Source: Prescottella soli
Lineage (GTDB): Bacteria; Actinomycetota; Actinomycetes; Mycobacteriales; Mycobacteriaceae
Assembly (NCBI RefSeq): GCF_040024445.1
Contig: NZ_CP157276.1
Coordinates: 3,286,001-3,350,000 of the forward strand
Direction of reading: 5' to 3'
DNA: 64,000 nt
Under the pieces are notes generated by a model. That model made no database searches. It worked only from the letters and a program-made list of their open reading frames with translations, and was not told where the DNA came from. Positions within the stretch are counted from its first letter, which is position 1; each line of letters begins with the position of its first letter. Below are positions 26,878-35,314 of the stretch, in pieces. The translations under genes and the position numbers were made by a program.

Positions 26878-28227
26878 ATGGCAATGAACGACATTGTGGA
26901 GCCCGCGGTTCGTAACTCCGAGCCCGCCCGCGGGCCGGATCCCGCGCCGGCCGAGCAGAAGCAGTCCACCGTCAAGGTGGTTCGGGCGGCCATCGTCGGC
27001 ACCGTCGTCGAGTACTACGACTTCGGCATCTACGGCTACATGGCCACGATCATCGCGTCGCTGTTCTTCGTCTCGGAGAACGACACCGCCGCGCTGCTCG
27101 GTACGTTCGCGACGTTCGCCGTCGCCTTCTTCCTGCGGGTGCCGGGTGGCATCTTCTTCGGCCACATCGGCGACAAGTACGGCCGCAAGAACGCCCTCTC
27201 CTGGACCATCCTGCTGATGGTCGTCGCTACCGCGGCGATGGGCATGATGCCCACCTACGTCACGCTCGGCGTGTGGGCGACGGCGATCCTGGTGCTGGCC
27301 CGCTGCCTCCAGGGCTTCGCGGCCGGCGGCGAGCTGGGCGGCGCCAACGCCTTCGTGTCGGAGTCGGCTCCGGCCAAGTGGCGCGCCTTCCAGACCTCGA
27401 TGGTCAACTCCGGCACCTACATCGGCTCCCTCGTGGCGTCGCTGACCGCGCTGGCGCTCACCTCGGTGTTCACCCACGACCAGATCATGTCGTGGGCGTG
27501 GCGAATTCCGTTCCTGCTCAGTGTCGTCATCGGTGTGGTCGGCATCTGGATCCGGAACCACATGGAGGACACCCCGCAGTTCAAGGAGCTCGAGGACAAG
27601 GGCGAGACCGCGAAGGTCCCGGTCAAGGAGCTGCTCACCAGCTCCGGCGCCTCGCTCGTGAAGATCATCTTCCTCGGCGCGCTCATCACCGGCGGCTACT
27701 ACATCGCCTCGGTGTACGCGGCCACCTACCTGCAGAAGGCCGGCGGGCAGTCGTCCACCGTCGCGTTCCTGTCCACGTCGCTGGCGCTGGTCCTCGGTGT
27801 GATCACGCTGCCGATCGCGGGCTACCTGGCCGACCGCTACGGCCGCAAGCCCGTGCTGTTCGTCGGCAGCATCGCGGCCGTCGTGCTGGGCATCCCGATG
27901 TTCATGCTCATGGCGGGCGGCAGCATCTGGCAGGCGGTCGTCGGCCAGTCGGTGCTGTTCATCACGGTGTCGGTGGTCAACGGTGCGTCGTACGTGACGT
28001 ACGTCGAGATGCTCAAGGCGTCGGTCCGCTACAGCGGTCTCGCGCTCGGCAACAACATCACCAACATGGCGCTCGGTGGCACGGCCCCGTTCATCGCGAC
28101 GTGGCTGATCGACGTCACCGGCAACCGGCTCGCGCCGGCCGGCTACTTCGTGTTCTGTGCGCTGCTCACCCTCTGCGCGGTGTTCTTCGTCAAGGAGACC
28201 AAGGGCATCGAGCTCCGCGCCGACTAG
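26878..28227 (+). CDS. MHS-family MFS transporter
   Basis: 449 residues from ATG at 26878 (AAAGG seven bases upstream; ATG at 26884 is also possible). MHS marks are VEYYDFGIYGYMATI, the loop GHIGDKYGRKN, RCLQGFAAGGELGGAN, and the second-half LADRYGRKP loop. About 12 membrane segments are expected. It follows the flavoprotein by 42 bases and precedes a SnoaL-like gene, so it belongs to the iclR-linked operon. A strong hairpin (28239-28272) lies between it and the last gene, which may lower expression of that gene. Confidence 0.9.
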   Translation: MAMNDIVEPAVRNSEPARGPDPAPAEQKQSTVKVVRAAIVGTVVEYYDFGIYGYMATIIASLFFVSENDTAALLGTFATFAVAFFLRVPGGIFFGHIGDKYGRKNALSWTILLMVVATAAMGMMPTYVTLGVWATAILVLARCLQGFAAGGELGGANAFVSESAPAKWRAFQTSMVNSGTYIGSLVASLTALALTSVFTHDQIMSWAWRIPFLLSVVIGVVGIWIRNHMEDTPQFKELEDKGETAKVPVKELLTSSGASLVKIIFLGALITGGYYIASVYAATYLQKAGGQSSTVAFLSTSLALVLGVITLPIAGYLADRYGRKPVLFVGSIAAVVLGIPMFMLMAGGSIWQAVVGQSVLFITVSVVNGASYVTYVEMLKASVRYSGLALGNNITNMALGGTAPFIATWLIDVTGNRLAPAGYFVFCALLTLCAVFFVKETKGIELRAD

Positions 28228-28238
28228 AACGGCTCGGT

Positions 28239-28272
28239 CGGGCCCTGCCGGTGGCGACACCGGCAGGGCCCG
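28239..28272. terminator. 15-bp perfect hairpin with GCGA tetraloop
   Basis: The arm CGGGCCCTGCCGGTG pairs completely with its complement across a GCGA (GNRA-type) loop. It lies 11 bases after the MHS transporter stop and 21 bases before the next start on the same strand. There is no T-run, which is normal for high-GC actinobacteria. Confidence 0.8.
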
Positions 28273-28293
28273 TTCGTCCGACAGGAGATACAC

Positions 28294-28782
28294 ATGTCGC
28301 TCATCGACAAGCAGGAGATCACCGAGGTCCTCTACCGCTACGCACGAGCGGTGGACCGCAAGGACTTCGACCGCGTGGCCGACTGCTACTTCCCCGACGC
28401 GATCGACAACCACGGCGGCTACATCGGCACCGTGGACGGCCTGATCGAGGACATGAAGTCCCGGCACGCCACGATCGACTCGTCGCTGCACTACATCACC
28501 AACGTGCTGATCGAGCTCGACGGCGACACGGCGAACGTGGAGTCGTACTGCCTGTGCTACCTGCGGCAGGCCCCGGCGCGGCCGGGGGAGGCGCAGTCGC
28601 GCGCCACCATCAAGTGCCGCTACGTCGACCGCTTCGAGCGGCGCGACGGTCAGTGGCGCATCGCGGACCGCATCGTCGTGTTCGACGAGTCCGTGACCGA
28701 CGAGATCGAGGACGGCCTGGCCCCCTCCTGGGTCCGATCCCGTCGGTCCTTCGAGGACCCGGTCTTCACCGGAAAACCTTGA
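28294..28782 (+). CDS. SnoaL-like/NTF2-fold protein
   Basis: 162 residues; ATG at 28294 follows ACAGGAGATACAC. The helix KQEITEVLYRYARAVDRKDF, then CYFPDAIDNHGGY, and the strand WRIADRIVVFDESV are characteristic of SnoaL_4-type NTF2-like proteins, often found beside ring-hydroxylating or steroid/terpene-degrading genes. It is only distantly related to the one at 23211. It is the last gene of the operon, separated from the transporter by a strong hairpin, and could also have its own promoter in the 66-base gap. Confidence 0.8.
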   Translation: MSLIDKQEITEVLYRYARAVDRKDFDRVADCYFPDAIDNHGGYIGTVDGLIEDMKSRHATIDSSLHYITNVLIELDGDTANVESYCLCYLRQAPARPGEAQSRATIKCRYVDRFERRDGQWRIADRIVVFDESVTDEIEDGLAPSWVRSRRSFEDPVFTGKP

Positions 28783-28813
28783 TCGGCAACGCTTCCGGGT
28801 TCGCGAAGACGAC

Positions 28814-28847
28814 AGCGCCGGCGCCCCGCCCGCGGGGTGCCGGCGCT
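28814..28847. terminator. Bidirectional hairpin between convergent genes
   Basis: Nine perfect base pairs (AGCGCCGGC with complement), one G-T pair and four more C-G pairs enclose a six-base loop. It lies between the stops of the SnoaL-like gene (28782) and the convergent hydrolase gene (28861). Confidence 0.8.
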
Positions 28848-28860
28848 GCCGTGTGTGCAG

Positions 28861-29622
28861 TTACTGCAGCGGGGAGAGAGCCTGCTCGATGCTGGTCATC
28901 ATCGCGACCGGAGCCTCGAACATCGCGTAGTGTCCGGCATTGGCCAGGATGTCCAGCTCGCACTGCGGCAGCTGCTCCATCCACGTGGCCTTCATCGTCT
29001 CCGCACCGAGCGCCGGGTCGTGCTCGCCGACGATCGTCTTGACCGGGATGGTCGTCTGCGGCAGCTCGGCGACGAAATCGGCGCCCGCCCAGGAGCGCAG
29101 GTAGGCGCCGAACGCCGGACGGGCCGTGAAGTCCACCGAGAACTGCGTCATCTGTCGCAGCCAGTACGCCGACTGCCGGTTACCGGTCGTGAAGTCCAGG
29201 ATCGCGTAGCGGTTGCCGTCCTCGTTCTCGGCACCCGTGAACAGCGCGTCGCTGTCCGCGTCGAACGGGACACCCGACGCCGGCACCGGGCTGATGCCGA
29301 TAACCGCGGTGATCCGCTCGGGGGCGTCGGCGAGCACGCGCAGCGCCGCGGCACCACCCATCGAGTGACCGATCAGGGCGAAGCGGTCCCAGCCCAGCTC
29401 GTCGGCGAGGGCGAGGGTGTCCGCCGAGATCTCCTCGAGCGTGTAGTCGCCGGCCTCGTCCTTGCGGGCGCCGTAGCCGCGGTAGTCGATCAGTGCGTAC
29501 GTGTACACGTCGGGATCGACGAGCTCGGGCAGCATGCCCCAGCCCTCGGACGTGCCGAACCAGCCGTGCAGCGCGATCACCTTGACGGGGCCGTGACCGA
29601 CGATCTTGTGCGCGATTGCCAT
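28861..29622 (-). CDS. Alpha/beta hydrolase
   Basis: 253 residues from ATG at 29622 with AAGGAGAACTCGA upstream. The oxyanion region is ALHGWFGTSEGW, the nucleophile elbow is GHSMGGAAAL (Ser near residue 95), the acid is in GEHDPALG and the base in NAGHYAMFEAP (near 238). This layout fits C-C bond hydrolases (meta-cleavage product type), lactonases and esterases. It lies downstream of the P450 and transporter genes on the same strand, but a long hairpin (29652-29694) separates it from the transporter. The substrate is unknown. Confidence 0.88.
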   Translation of the reverse strand: MAIAHKIVGHGPVKVIALHGWFGTSEGWGMLPELVDPDVYTYALIDYRGYGARKDEAGDYTLEEISADTLALADELGWDRFALIGHSMGGAAALRVLADAPERITAVIGISPVPASGVPFDADSDALFTGAENEDGNRYAILDFTTGNRQSAYWLRQMTQFSVDFTARPAFGAYLRSWAGADFVAELPQTTIPVKTIVGEHDPALGAETMKATWMEQLPQCELDILANAGHYAMFEAPVAMMTSIEQALSPLQ

Positions 29623-29651
29623 TCGAGTTCTCCTTGCCTGATCAATGGGCC

Positions 29652-29694
29652 GAAGGGTCCCTTCACACGCTGACAGCGCATGAAGGGACCCTTC
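29652..29694. terminator. Long hairpin with self-complementary arms
   Basis: 14-bp perfect arms (GAAGGGTCCCTTCA and its complement) are joined by a region that itself pairs (CGCT/AGCG around GAC). Each arm contains GAAGGGTCCCTTC, which is itself nearly palindromic. It lies immediately after the stop of the MHS transporter (29698, minus strand) and before the hydrolase start. Confidence 0.75.
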
Positions 29695-29697
29695 AGC

Positions 29698-31044
29698 TCA
29701 TGCGACGTCGTCGAGATCCACGCCCTTGGTTTCCCGGCTGAACGCGAGGGCGATCACCGTGATCGCCATCGTGACCACCAGATAGCCGACAACCATACCG
29801 ACACCGAAGTTCTCGATGAGCCAGACCGCGATGAACGGGGCCGGCGCACCGGCGATGATCGACGAGCCCTGGAACACCAGCGACGAACCGGCGTAGCGGT
29901 AGCGGGTGGGGAACAGTTCGGTGATCCACGCGGCCTCCGGGCCGGCGAGCATGCCGTGGAAGAACGCGCCCACGCACACGCCGAGCCACAGCATCGGCAG
30001 GCTCTCGAGCTGGACCAGCCAGAAGAACACCGGGGCCCACACCACGAGGACGATCGCCGGGACGAGCATCGCCTTCTTGCGGCCCACGCGGTCGGACCAC
30101 GCGCCGCCGCCGATCATGCCGACGAACTGGAACAGCGACGCGAACGTGACGGCCATGATGACGTCGCCGCGGTGGAAGCCGTAGTACGTCGTGGCGTACG
30201 CGATGACGAAGACCGTGTAGACGTAGAACGCGATGTTCTCGCCCAGGCGCATGCCCAGGCCGGTGAGCACCGCGCGCGGGCGGGACAGCGCCTCGAGGAT
30301 GCTCGAACGTTCCTGTGCCGCCGGAGCCTTCGCGGCCTGCTCCTGCGCCGCCTTGAAAACCGGGGACTCCTCGACGCCGCGGCGCACCCAGAAGCCGACG
30401 ATCAGCAGCGGGATCGCGAACAGGAAGGCCACACGCCAGCCCCACTGGTCGAACGCGTCGTCCGTGAGGAAGAGGCCGAGCACCGAGACGACCACGGTCG
30501 CCAGGACGGTGCCCATCGGGGCGCCGGCCTGCGGCCACGACGCCCAGAAGCCGCGCTTCTTGGGTTCGCCGTACTCGCTCACCAGCAGCACCGCGGCACC
30601 GAACTCACCGCCCAGTGCGAAGCCCTGGATCATGCGCAGCACCACCAGCAGGACCGTCGCCCAGATGCCGATCTGGTCGTACGTCGGGAGCAGGCCGATC
30701 GCGGCGGTCGCGCTGCCCAGCATGATGAAGGTGGTCACCAGCATCGGCTTGCGACCGAACTTGTCGCCCAGGTGGCCGAAGACGATGCCGCCCAACGGGC
30801 GTGCGACGAAGCCGAGGCCCTGCGTCGCGAGCGCGAGCAGCAGCTTCGCGACGCCGTCGTCACCGGGGAAGAACAGCGGGCCCAGGACGGTGGCGGCCAG
30901 GATGCCGTAGATCGCGAAGTCGTACCACTCGAGCACGGCACCGGCCATGCTGCCGGTGAGGACGCGCTTGAAGCTGGACTTGGGCGGCTGCGCGCTCGCG
31001 GACGCGCCGGGCACGGCGGGTCCGGTGACGGTCGGAGATCCCAT
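29698..31044 (-). CDS. MHS-family MFS transporter
   Basis: 448 residues; ATG at 31044 follows GAAAGGATCCGTC, and the longer frame upstream would run into the P450 gene. MHS marks are GAVLEWYDFAIYGILAATVL, the loop GHLGDKFGRKP, and RMIQGFALGGEFGAAVL. It starts 41 bases after the P450 stop, so the two are probably one transcript and the transporter may import the P450 substrate. It is the third MHS protein of the island and the one most diverged from the others in its middle loop. Confidence 0.9.
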   Translation of the reverse strand: MGSPTVTGPAVPGASASAQPPKSSFKRVLTGSMAGAVLEWYDFAIYGILAATVLGPLFFPGDDGVAKLLLALATQGLGFVARPLGGIVFGHLGDKFGRKPMLVTTFIMLGSATAAIGLLPTYDQIGIWATVLLVVLRMIQGFALGGEFGAAVLLVSEYGEPKKRGFWASWPQAGAPMGTVLATVVVSVLGLFLTDDAFDQWGWRVAFLFAIPLLIVGFWVRRGVEESPVFKAAQEQAAKAPAAQERSSILEALSRPRAVLTGLGMRLGENIAFYVYTVFVIAYATTYYGFHRGDVIMAVTFASLFQFVGMIGGGAWSDRVGRKKAMLVPAIVLVVWAPVFFWLVQLESLPMLWLGVCVGAFFHGMLAGPEAAWITELFPTRYRYAGSSLVFQGSSIIAGAPAPFIAVWLIENFGVGMVVGYLVVTMAITVIALAFSRETKGVDLDDVA

Positions 31045-31085
31045 GACGGATCCTTTCGGGTGCTGGAGAGATTCTGGGAGGTGGG

Positions 31086-33392
31086 TCAGAGTGCGAGGGT
31101 GACCTTCGTGCCGCACGCGCGCGAGCAGCAGGTCATCATCGACTTGTTCTGGGCCCGTTCGGTTTTGGTGAGCACCATGTCGCGGTGATCCACCTCGCCG
31201 TCGAGGACGGGGGCTTCGCACGATCCGCACAGCCCCTCCTCGCAGTCGCTCTGGATGTCGATGTTCGACGCGCGGAGGGCGTCGAGCACCGTCTGATCCG
31301 CGGCGACCTGGATCGTCAGACCGGAGTCACGCAGTTCGACCTCGAACGCGTGCTCGTTGGCCGGGTCGAGCGTGGCCAGGTTCGACGTGAAGTGTTCGAC
31401 GTGCAGCGAGTCCTCGGGCCAGTGCGCGGTGGCCTCGTCGAGCGCGGCGAGCAGACGCTCCGGGCCGCACGAGTAGATCTGGGTCCCGTCGACGGGCGTC
31501 GCGAGCAGTGCCGGGATGTCGAGGCGGTTGCCGGCCGCGCTCGAGTGCACCTCGACCTTGTCGCCGTGGTCGGCCGTCAGCCGGTCGAGCAGCGCCATCG
31601 TCGCGACATCGCGCCCGCAGTAATGGATCTCGTAGTCCTTGCCGGACGCCTTCGCGTGGTCGGCCATCGCGATGATCGGCGTGATGCCGATGCCGCCGGC
31701 GACGAAGATGTAGCGCTGCGCGTCCGGGTCGAGCTTGAAGTGGTTGCGCGGTCCGCGCATCTTCAGGGTGTCGCCGGCCTGCAGGGTGCGGTGCACGTAG
31801 CGCGACCCGCCGCGGCTCTCGGGCTCCTCGAGCACCGCGATCGTGTACGACGACAGGTCGTTCGGGTCGCTGCACAGCGAGTACTGGCGCGAGAGGTCGC
31901 CGAGTTCGACGTCGATGTGCGAGCCGGGGGTCCACTTGGGCAGCGGCTTGCCCGTCGGATCGGACAGCGTCACGCGCACGACGCCGTCGGCCGCAGGCGT
32001 GATCGCGTCGACCGAGACGGTGCGCGAGATGTTGGTCTTGGACGGCTCGCCGATCTTCACCGGCTGGCGGTCGTCGAGGATCGACGGGTGGGCGCGCTCC
32101 GGGTTCCTTTCCGGATCCCACTGCACCCACACGTGATCCGGCCCACGGAACGACGTGTTGGGCAGGTAGGTGAACTCCTGGTCGGGAACCAGCTCCATGT
32201 GCGGGAGACGCTTGGTGAACTCCTCGAGGAAGATCTGCATCTCCATGCGGGCGAGGTTCTTGCCCATGCACTGGTGGCTGCCGTAGCCGAACGTCAGGTG
32301 GTCGCTGGAGTTCTCGCGGCGGATGTCGAAGTCGTCGGCGTTGTCGAAGTGGCGCTCGTCGTGGTTGGCCGACGACGTGACGATCAGCAGCTTCGAGCCC
32401 TTCGGGATGTCGATGCCGCCGATGGTGGTGTCGTCGGTGACCAGGCGGCGCCACGCGGCGACCGAACCGGAGTGACGCAGGCACTCCTCGACCGCGTTGG
32501 GGATCAGGCTCGGATCGGCGCAGATCTCCTCCCACACGCTGCGGTTCTCGAGCAGCAGACGGAAGGCGTTGGCCGAAGCGTTTGCCGTGGTCTCGTGTGC
32601 CGCAACGATTCCCGCCATCATCATCGAGTGCAGGTACGAGTCGGTGACGACGTCGGGCTGCTCCTGCTGGACCCGGATGCCGAACGGCATCCAGCCGTGG
32701 CCGGACGGATCCTTGCGCATCTTCTCGAGCACCTTGCCGGCGTACTGCCAGAACTTGCCGACCGCCTCGGCGACCGCGACCTGCTCCTCGACCGCCGGGC
32801 GGCCCCACGTGTTGACGGTGTGCGCGATCGAGTAGCTGCGCAGCTCGTCCATATCCTCCTCGGGCACGCCGAGGAAGTGCAGCGCGACGGTGAGCGGGAC
32901 CTCCCACAGCATCTCGTCGACGAGGTCGGCCCGACCGGTCTCGATGAACCGGTCCACGTACTCGCGGGTGAGGCGGCGGACCATCGGCTCGTGGTGGACC
33001 AGTTCCTTGGGGGTGAACGGATCCATCAGGACCCGGCGCCGCGGCATGTGCGCGGGTTCGTCCTCGTTCACCATGGTGCGCGCCATCGCGTAGTCGTACT
33101 TCGCGAGAGTCGCCGTCGCCTCGTCGGAGACCGGGGTGATCTTCTCCAGCGCGATCGACGGCGAGAACAGGATGTTGTCGCGGAAGACCGCCTTGACGTC
33201 CTCGTACCGGGTGACCACCCAGTACCCGAGTTCGGGGCTGTAGAACACCGGCTCCTCGTCGCGCGACCAGCGCAGCGACTCCGCGGGATTCACCTGGTAC
33301 GGGCCGGTGAAGGGATCGAAGGCGGCGGCATTCGCGGAAACCGGGCAGCCCGTGTTCTGCAGGGCCGTGTGGTCGATCGGGCACACGCTCAT
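31086..33392 (-). CDS. Self-sufficient cytochrome P450 fused to FMN/2Fe-2S reductase (CYP116B type)
   Basis: 768 residues. The start at 33392 is chosen because GGAG lies nine bases upstream; in-frame starts further 5' lack support. P450 domain (about 1-440): the I-helix segment is VAAHETTANA, the K-helix EXXR is ECLR, and the haem loop is FGYGSHQCMGKN with Cys near residue 375. After a linker, a phthalate-dioxygenase-reductase-like part follows: flavin site RQYSLCSDPND, NADH site FVAGGIGITPII. A C-terminal plant-type 2Fe-2S ferredoxin has Cys at about 717, 722, 725 and 755. Electrons thus pass NADH-FMN-FeS-haem within one chain, as in P450RhF. Family members hydroxylate aromatics and dealkylate ethers. 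It probably initiates attack on the imported substrate. An IclR gene lies directly upstream. Confidence 0.95.
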   Translation of the reverse strand: MSVCPIDHTALQNTGCPVSANAAAFDPFTGPYQVNPAESLRWSRDEEPVFYSPELGYWVVTRYEDVKAVFRDNILFSPSIALEKITPVSDEATATLAKYDYAMARTMVNEDEPAHMPRRRVLMDPFTPKELVHHEPMVRRLTREYVDRFIETGRADLVDEMLWEVPLTVALHFLGVPEEDMDELRSYSIAHTVNTWGRPAVEEQVAVAEAVGKFWQYAGKVLEKMRKDPSGHGWMPFGIRVQQEQPDVVTDSYLHSMMMAGIVAAHETTANASANAFRLLLENRSVWEEICADPSLIPNAVEECLRHSGSVAAWRRLVTDDTTIGGIDIPKGSKLLIVTSSANHDERHFDNADDFDIRRENSSDHLTFGYGSHQCMGKNLARMEMQIFLEEFTKRLPHMELVPDQEFTYLPNTSFRGPDHVWVQWDPERNPERAHPSILDDRQPVKIGEPSKTNISRTVSVDAITPAADGVVRVTLSDPTGKPLPKWTPGSHIDVELGDLSRQYSLCSDPNDLSSYTIAVLEEPESRGGSRYVHRTLQAGDTLKMRGPRNHFKLDPDAQRYIFVAGGIGITPIIAMADHAKASGKDYEIHYCGRDVATMALLDRLTADHGDKVEVHSSAAGNRLDIPALLATPVDGTQIYSCGPERLLAALDEATAHWPEDSLHVEHFTSNLATLDPANEHAFEVELRDSGLTIQVAADQTVLDALRASNIDIQSDCEEGLCGSCEAPVLDGEVDHRDMVLTKTERAQNKSMMTCCSRACGTKVTLAL

Positions 33393-33448
33393 GACTTGCA
33401 TCTCCGTTGTCTCAAAACTCGCATTGAGCTGCGAAGTTACTAATAACG

Positions 33449-33458
33449 CACATCGTGT
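33449..33458. promoter_or_regulatory. ACACGATGTG core in the P450 promoter region
   Basis: Read on the minus strand this is the same 10-mer as the core of the palindrome at 17998-18010. It lies 57 bases upstream of the P450 start. A separate small inverted repeat (CCGCAC/GTGCGG, 33474-33492) lies just beyond. Candidate operator. Confidence 0.35.
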
Positions 33459-33663
33459 ATCGGTGAGCGAACTCCGCACAGAGTAAGTGCGGTCACATTC
33501 GAGGTCAAGTGCGCTTCACATAACGACGCAGGTGGTCTGTTCTGCGGCTTTGGTGCCACGGGCGGACCGAATCGGCCGCGGAGCGTGTCCGTTTTGCCTG
33601 GTTATCCGGCTCCGGAGGGCATGCTGTGGCCCGAGAAGGGCGCCAACGCGTGGCGGGGGAGCG

Positions 33664-34347
33664 TCAGGCGCTGATGAGGTGTTCGATCTCGCGGGAAGTG
33701 CGCATCACCGCGGCCGCGGCCCCGTCGGTGTCGAGTCCGTCGATCGCGACGACGCCGACGCTGCGTTCGAGGCCCGCCGTCGAACCGACGCCCTGCGGCA
33801 GCGCGATGCCCGACGCGATACCGACCGCGCCGTGCTCGAGTTGTCCGCGGGTGAGGCTGTAACCGTCGGCGCGAGCCTGGCGGACCGCGTCGGAGTCGCT
33901 CGGTGATTCGGGGCGCAGCGCGAGGATCGCGATGCCGGCGGCGCCGCGGTCGAGCGGGTGACTGCTGCCCACGCGGTAGCCGACGCGCAGCAGCGTGCCC
34001 TCGGGTTCGGCCACCATGATCACGACGCAGTTCTGTCCCTGAACTGCGGAGACGAACGCGGTCGCGCGGGTCTCGTCGGCGAGCGCATGCAGCACGGGCT
34101 GGACGTCGCTCGCGAACTGCGGCTCGAACCTCGACGCGAGGACTGCGGCCGCGACACCGAGCCGGATCCGGCCGTCGCCGGTGCGCGTGACCAGCGCGTG
34201 TTCCTCGAGCGTCGCGACGATCCGGTAGCAGATGGCCCGGTGGACGTCGAGCTCCCTGGCCAGGTCGGCCACCGAGATCCCGGCCGAGGACTGCGCGACG
34301 ATGTCGAGCGCGCGCAGACCACGGTCGAGGGTCTGGAGCGTGCTCAT
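33664..34347 (-). CDS. IclR family transcriptional regulator
   Basis: 227 residues from ATG at 34347 (AGGATCC upstream). The HTH contains LQTLDRGLRALDIVAQSSAG and ARELDVHRAICYRIVATLEE. The effector domain contains LRVGYRVGSSHPLDRGAAG, the IclR ligand-pocket region. It is upstream of and on the same strand as the P450 (271 bases between), so it is the obvious candidate for controlling the P450-transporter transcript. It is divergent from the marR gene at 34582. It is the second IclR of the island and clearly different from the one at 22332-23072. Confidence 0.9.
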   Translation of the reverse strand: MSTLQTLDRGLRALDIVAQSSAGISVADLARELDVHRAICYRIVATLEEHALVTRTGDGRIRLGVAAAVLASRFEPQFASDVQPVLHALADETRATAFVSAVQGQNCVVIMVAEPEGTLLRVGYRVGSSHPLDRGAAGIAILALRPESPSDSDAVRQARADGYSLTRGQLEHGAVGIASGIALPQGVGSTAGLERSVGVVAIDGLDTDGAAAAVMRTSREIEHLISA

Positions 34348-34494
34348 GTCGGATCCTGTTCGTCGGGCAGTCGCCGGTCCGGCGGGTTCGAATCCTTTGT
34401 ACAGACATTCCTGCGCCGAGCGGTAACCCGTTGCGGCACAGTGCTCGACGCGACGGCCGGCGCCGACGCTCCGCACCGTCCCGCCCATCCGAAA

Positions 34495-34514
34495 ACTAGT
34501 TCACAGATATACTA
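34495..34514. promoter_or_regulatory. 20-bp element upstream of marR, shared with hmgA
   Basis: It reads ACTAGTTcAcagaTaTACTA, with capitals marking bases identical in the element at 35295-35314 upstream of hmgA. It contains the palindrome AACTAGTT and TAGT/ACTA half-sites facing each other. It lies 68 bases upstream of the marR ATG. MarR autoregulation together with control of hmgA would explain both copies. Confidence 0.6.
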
Positions 34515-34581
34515 TTTGGGTGAATTATCCAGGACGATCTGCGCTGCGCGCGCCCGGCACCTGCCGCGATAGGGTGGCCGC

Positions 34582-35151
34582 ATGAGCGGGGACGAAGGGC
34601 GCAGTGCGCAGGCGGCGCAGGACGCGATCGCGCCCGGCTCGCTCGACTTCTGGTCGTTCATCGACCTCGCGAACCGCCGGCTCAGCACCGAGTTCGGTTC
34701 CACGCACCAGCTGGCCACGCAGGTTTTACTGACCCTCAACCGGGCCGCCAACGTGGTCACCTACGACCTGGAATCCTCCGTGCACCGGCCCCGCGGACTG
34801 TCGTGGTCGGCGTTCCGATTGCTGTTCGTGACCTGGCTCGCCGGTCCGATCGAGCCCAAGAGCGCCGCGAAGCTGACCGGCATGAGCCGCGCGGCGGTGT
34901 CGAACCTGACGAAGACGCTCGAAGCGGCCGACCTTCTCGAGCGGACGCCCGACGAGCACGACGGGCGTTCGGTGCAGCTGTCGCTCACCGAGAAGGGGCG
35001 GGCCGAGATGGCCGCCACCTACCGCGAGCACAACGAGCGCGAGTACGCGTGGGCGAGCGTCCTCACCGAGGCTGAACAGCACGTTCTCGTCATGCTGCTC
35101 GACAAGCTCATCACCAACCGCAGCCAGTTCGACGTCCGCGGCCGCAACTGA
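34582..35151 (+). CDS. MarR family transcriptional regulator, likely regulator of the homogentisate operon
   Basis: 189 residues. A winged HTH sits in the middle: LSWSAFRLLFVTWLAGPIEP, then AAKLTGMSRAAVSNLTKTLE as the recognition region, then the wing TPDEHDGRSVQLSLTEKG with the conserved DxRS arginine. The N-terminal 45 residues and the C-terminal helix would form the dimer interface. It lies directly upstream of hmgA on the same strand, with a 24-bp hairpin between them (35161-35228). Its promoter and the hmgA promoter share a 20-bp element, so it most likely represses both until a pathway intermediate binds. The ligand (homogentisate or similar) is inference. Confidence 0.88.
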   Translation: MSGDEGRSAQAAQDAIAPGSLDFWSFIDLANRRLSTEFGSTHQLATQVLLTLNRAANVVTYDLESSVHRPRGLSWSAFRLLFVTWLAGPIEPKSAAKLTGMSRAAVSNLTKTLEAADLLERTPDEHDGRSVQLSLTEKGRAEMAATYREHNEREYAWASVLTEAEQHVLVMLLDKLITNRSQFDVRGRN

Positions 35152-35160
35152 CGCCACACC

Positions 35161-35228
35161 CCCGCGATTTGCGCACTTATCGGCGCCACGGGTGCCTGCG
35201 CGGGGCCGATAAGTGCGCAAATCGCGGG
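35161..35228. terminator. 24-bp perfect inverted repeat after marR
   Basis: The arms 35161-35184 and 35205-35228 are exactly complementary over 24 bases, with a 20-base GC-rich loop. The left arm begins CCCGCGATTTGCGCAC. It starts 10 bases after the marR stop and insulates marR from hmgA. It is much longer than a usual terminator stem. Confidence 0.75.
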
Positions 35229-35294
35229 AGCGGGGAGCGGGCCGGGCGAGTGCGGACTACGAGACCGTTCGTGTGGTTGCGCTCACGCCCCGAA

Positions 35295-35314
35295 ACTAGT
35301 TAATCTGTTTACTA
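35295..35314. promoter_or_regulatory. 20-bp element upstream of hmgA, shared with marR
   Basis: It reads ACTAGTTaAtctgTtTACTA, capitals marking bases identical to the element at 34495-34514. It lies 111 bases upstream of the hmgA ATG, so the hmgA transcript would have a leader of about 90 bases. Candidate MarR operator controlling the homogentisate operon. Confidence 0.6.

Noticed and set aside
25333-28491. A 1052-codon open frame on the minus strand
   Set aside because: It lies opposite the flavoprotein, MHS transporter and SnoaL genes, is full of Arg/Asp/Val repeats typical of antisense reading in high-GC DNA, and has no recognisable domain.
31185-33443. A 752-codon plus-strand frame
   Set aside because: It is the antisense of the fused P450 gene, whose haem, flavin and iron-sulfur motifs leave no doubt about the coding strand.
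33436-33447. TTACTAATAAC near-palindrome in the P450 promoter region as an extra MarR site
   Set aside because: It shares only TTACTA with the marR/hmgA element and lacks the ACTAGTT half, so the match is too short to count.
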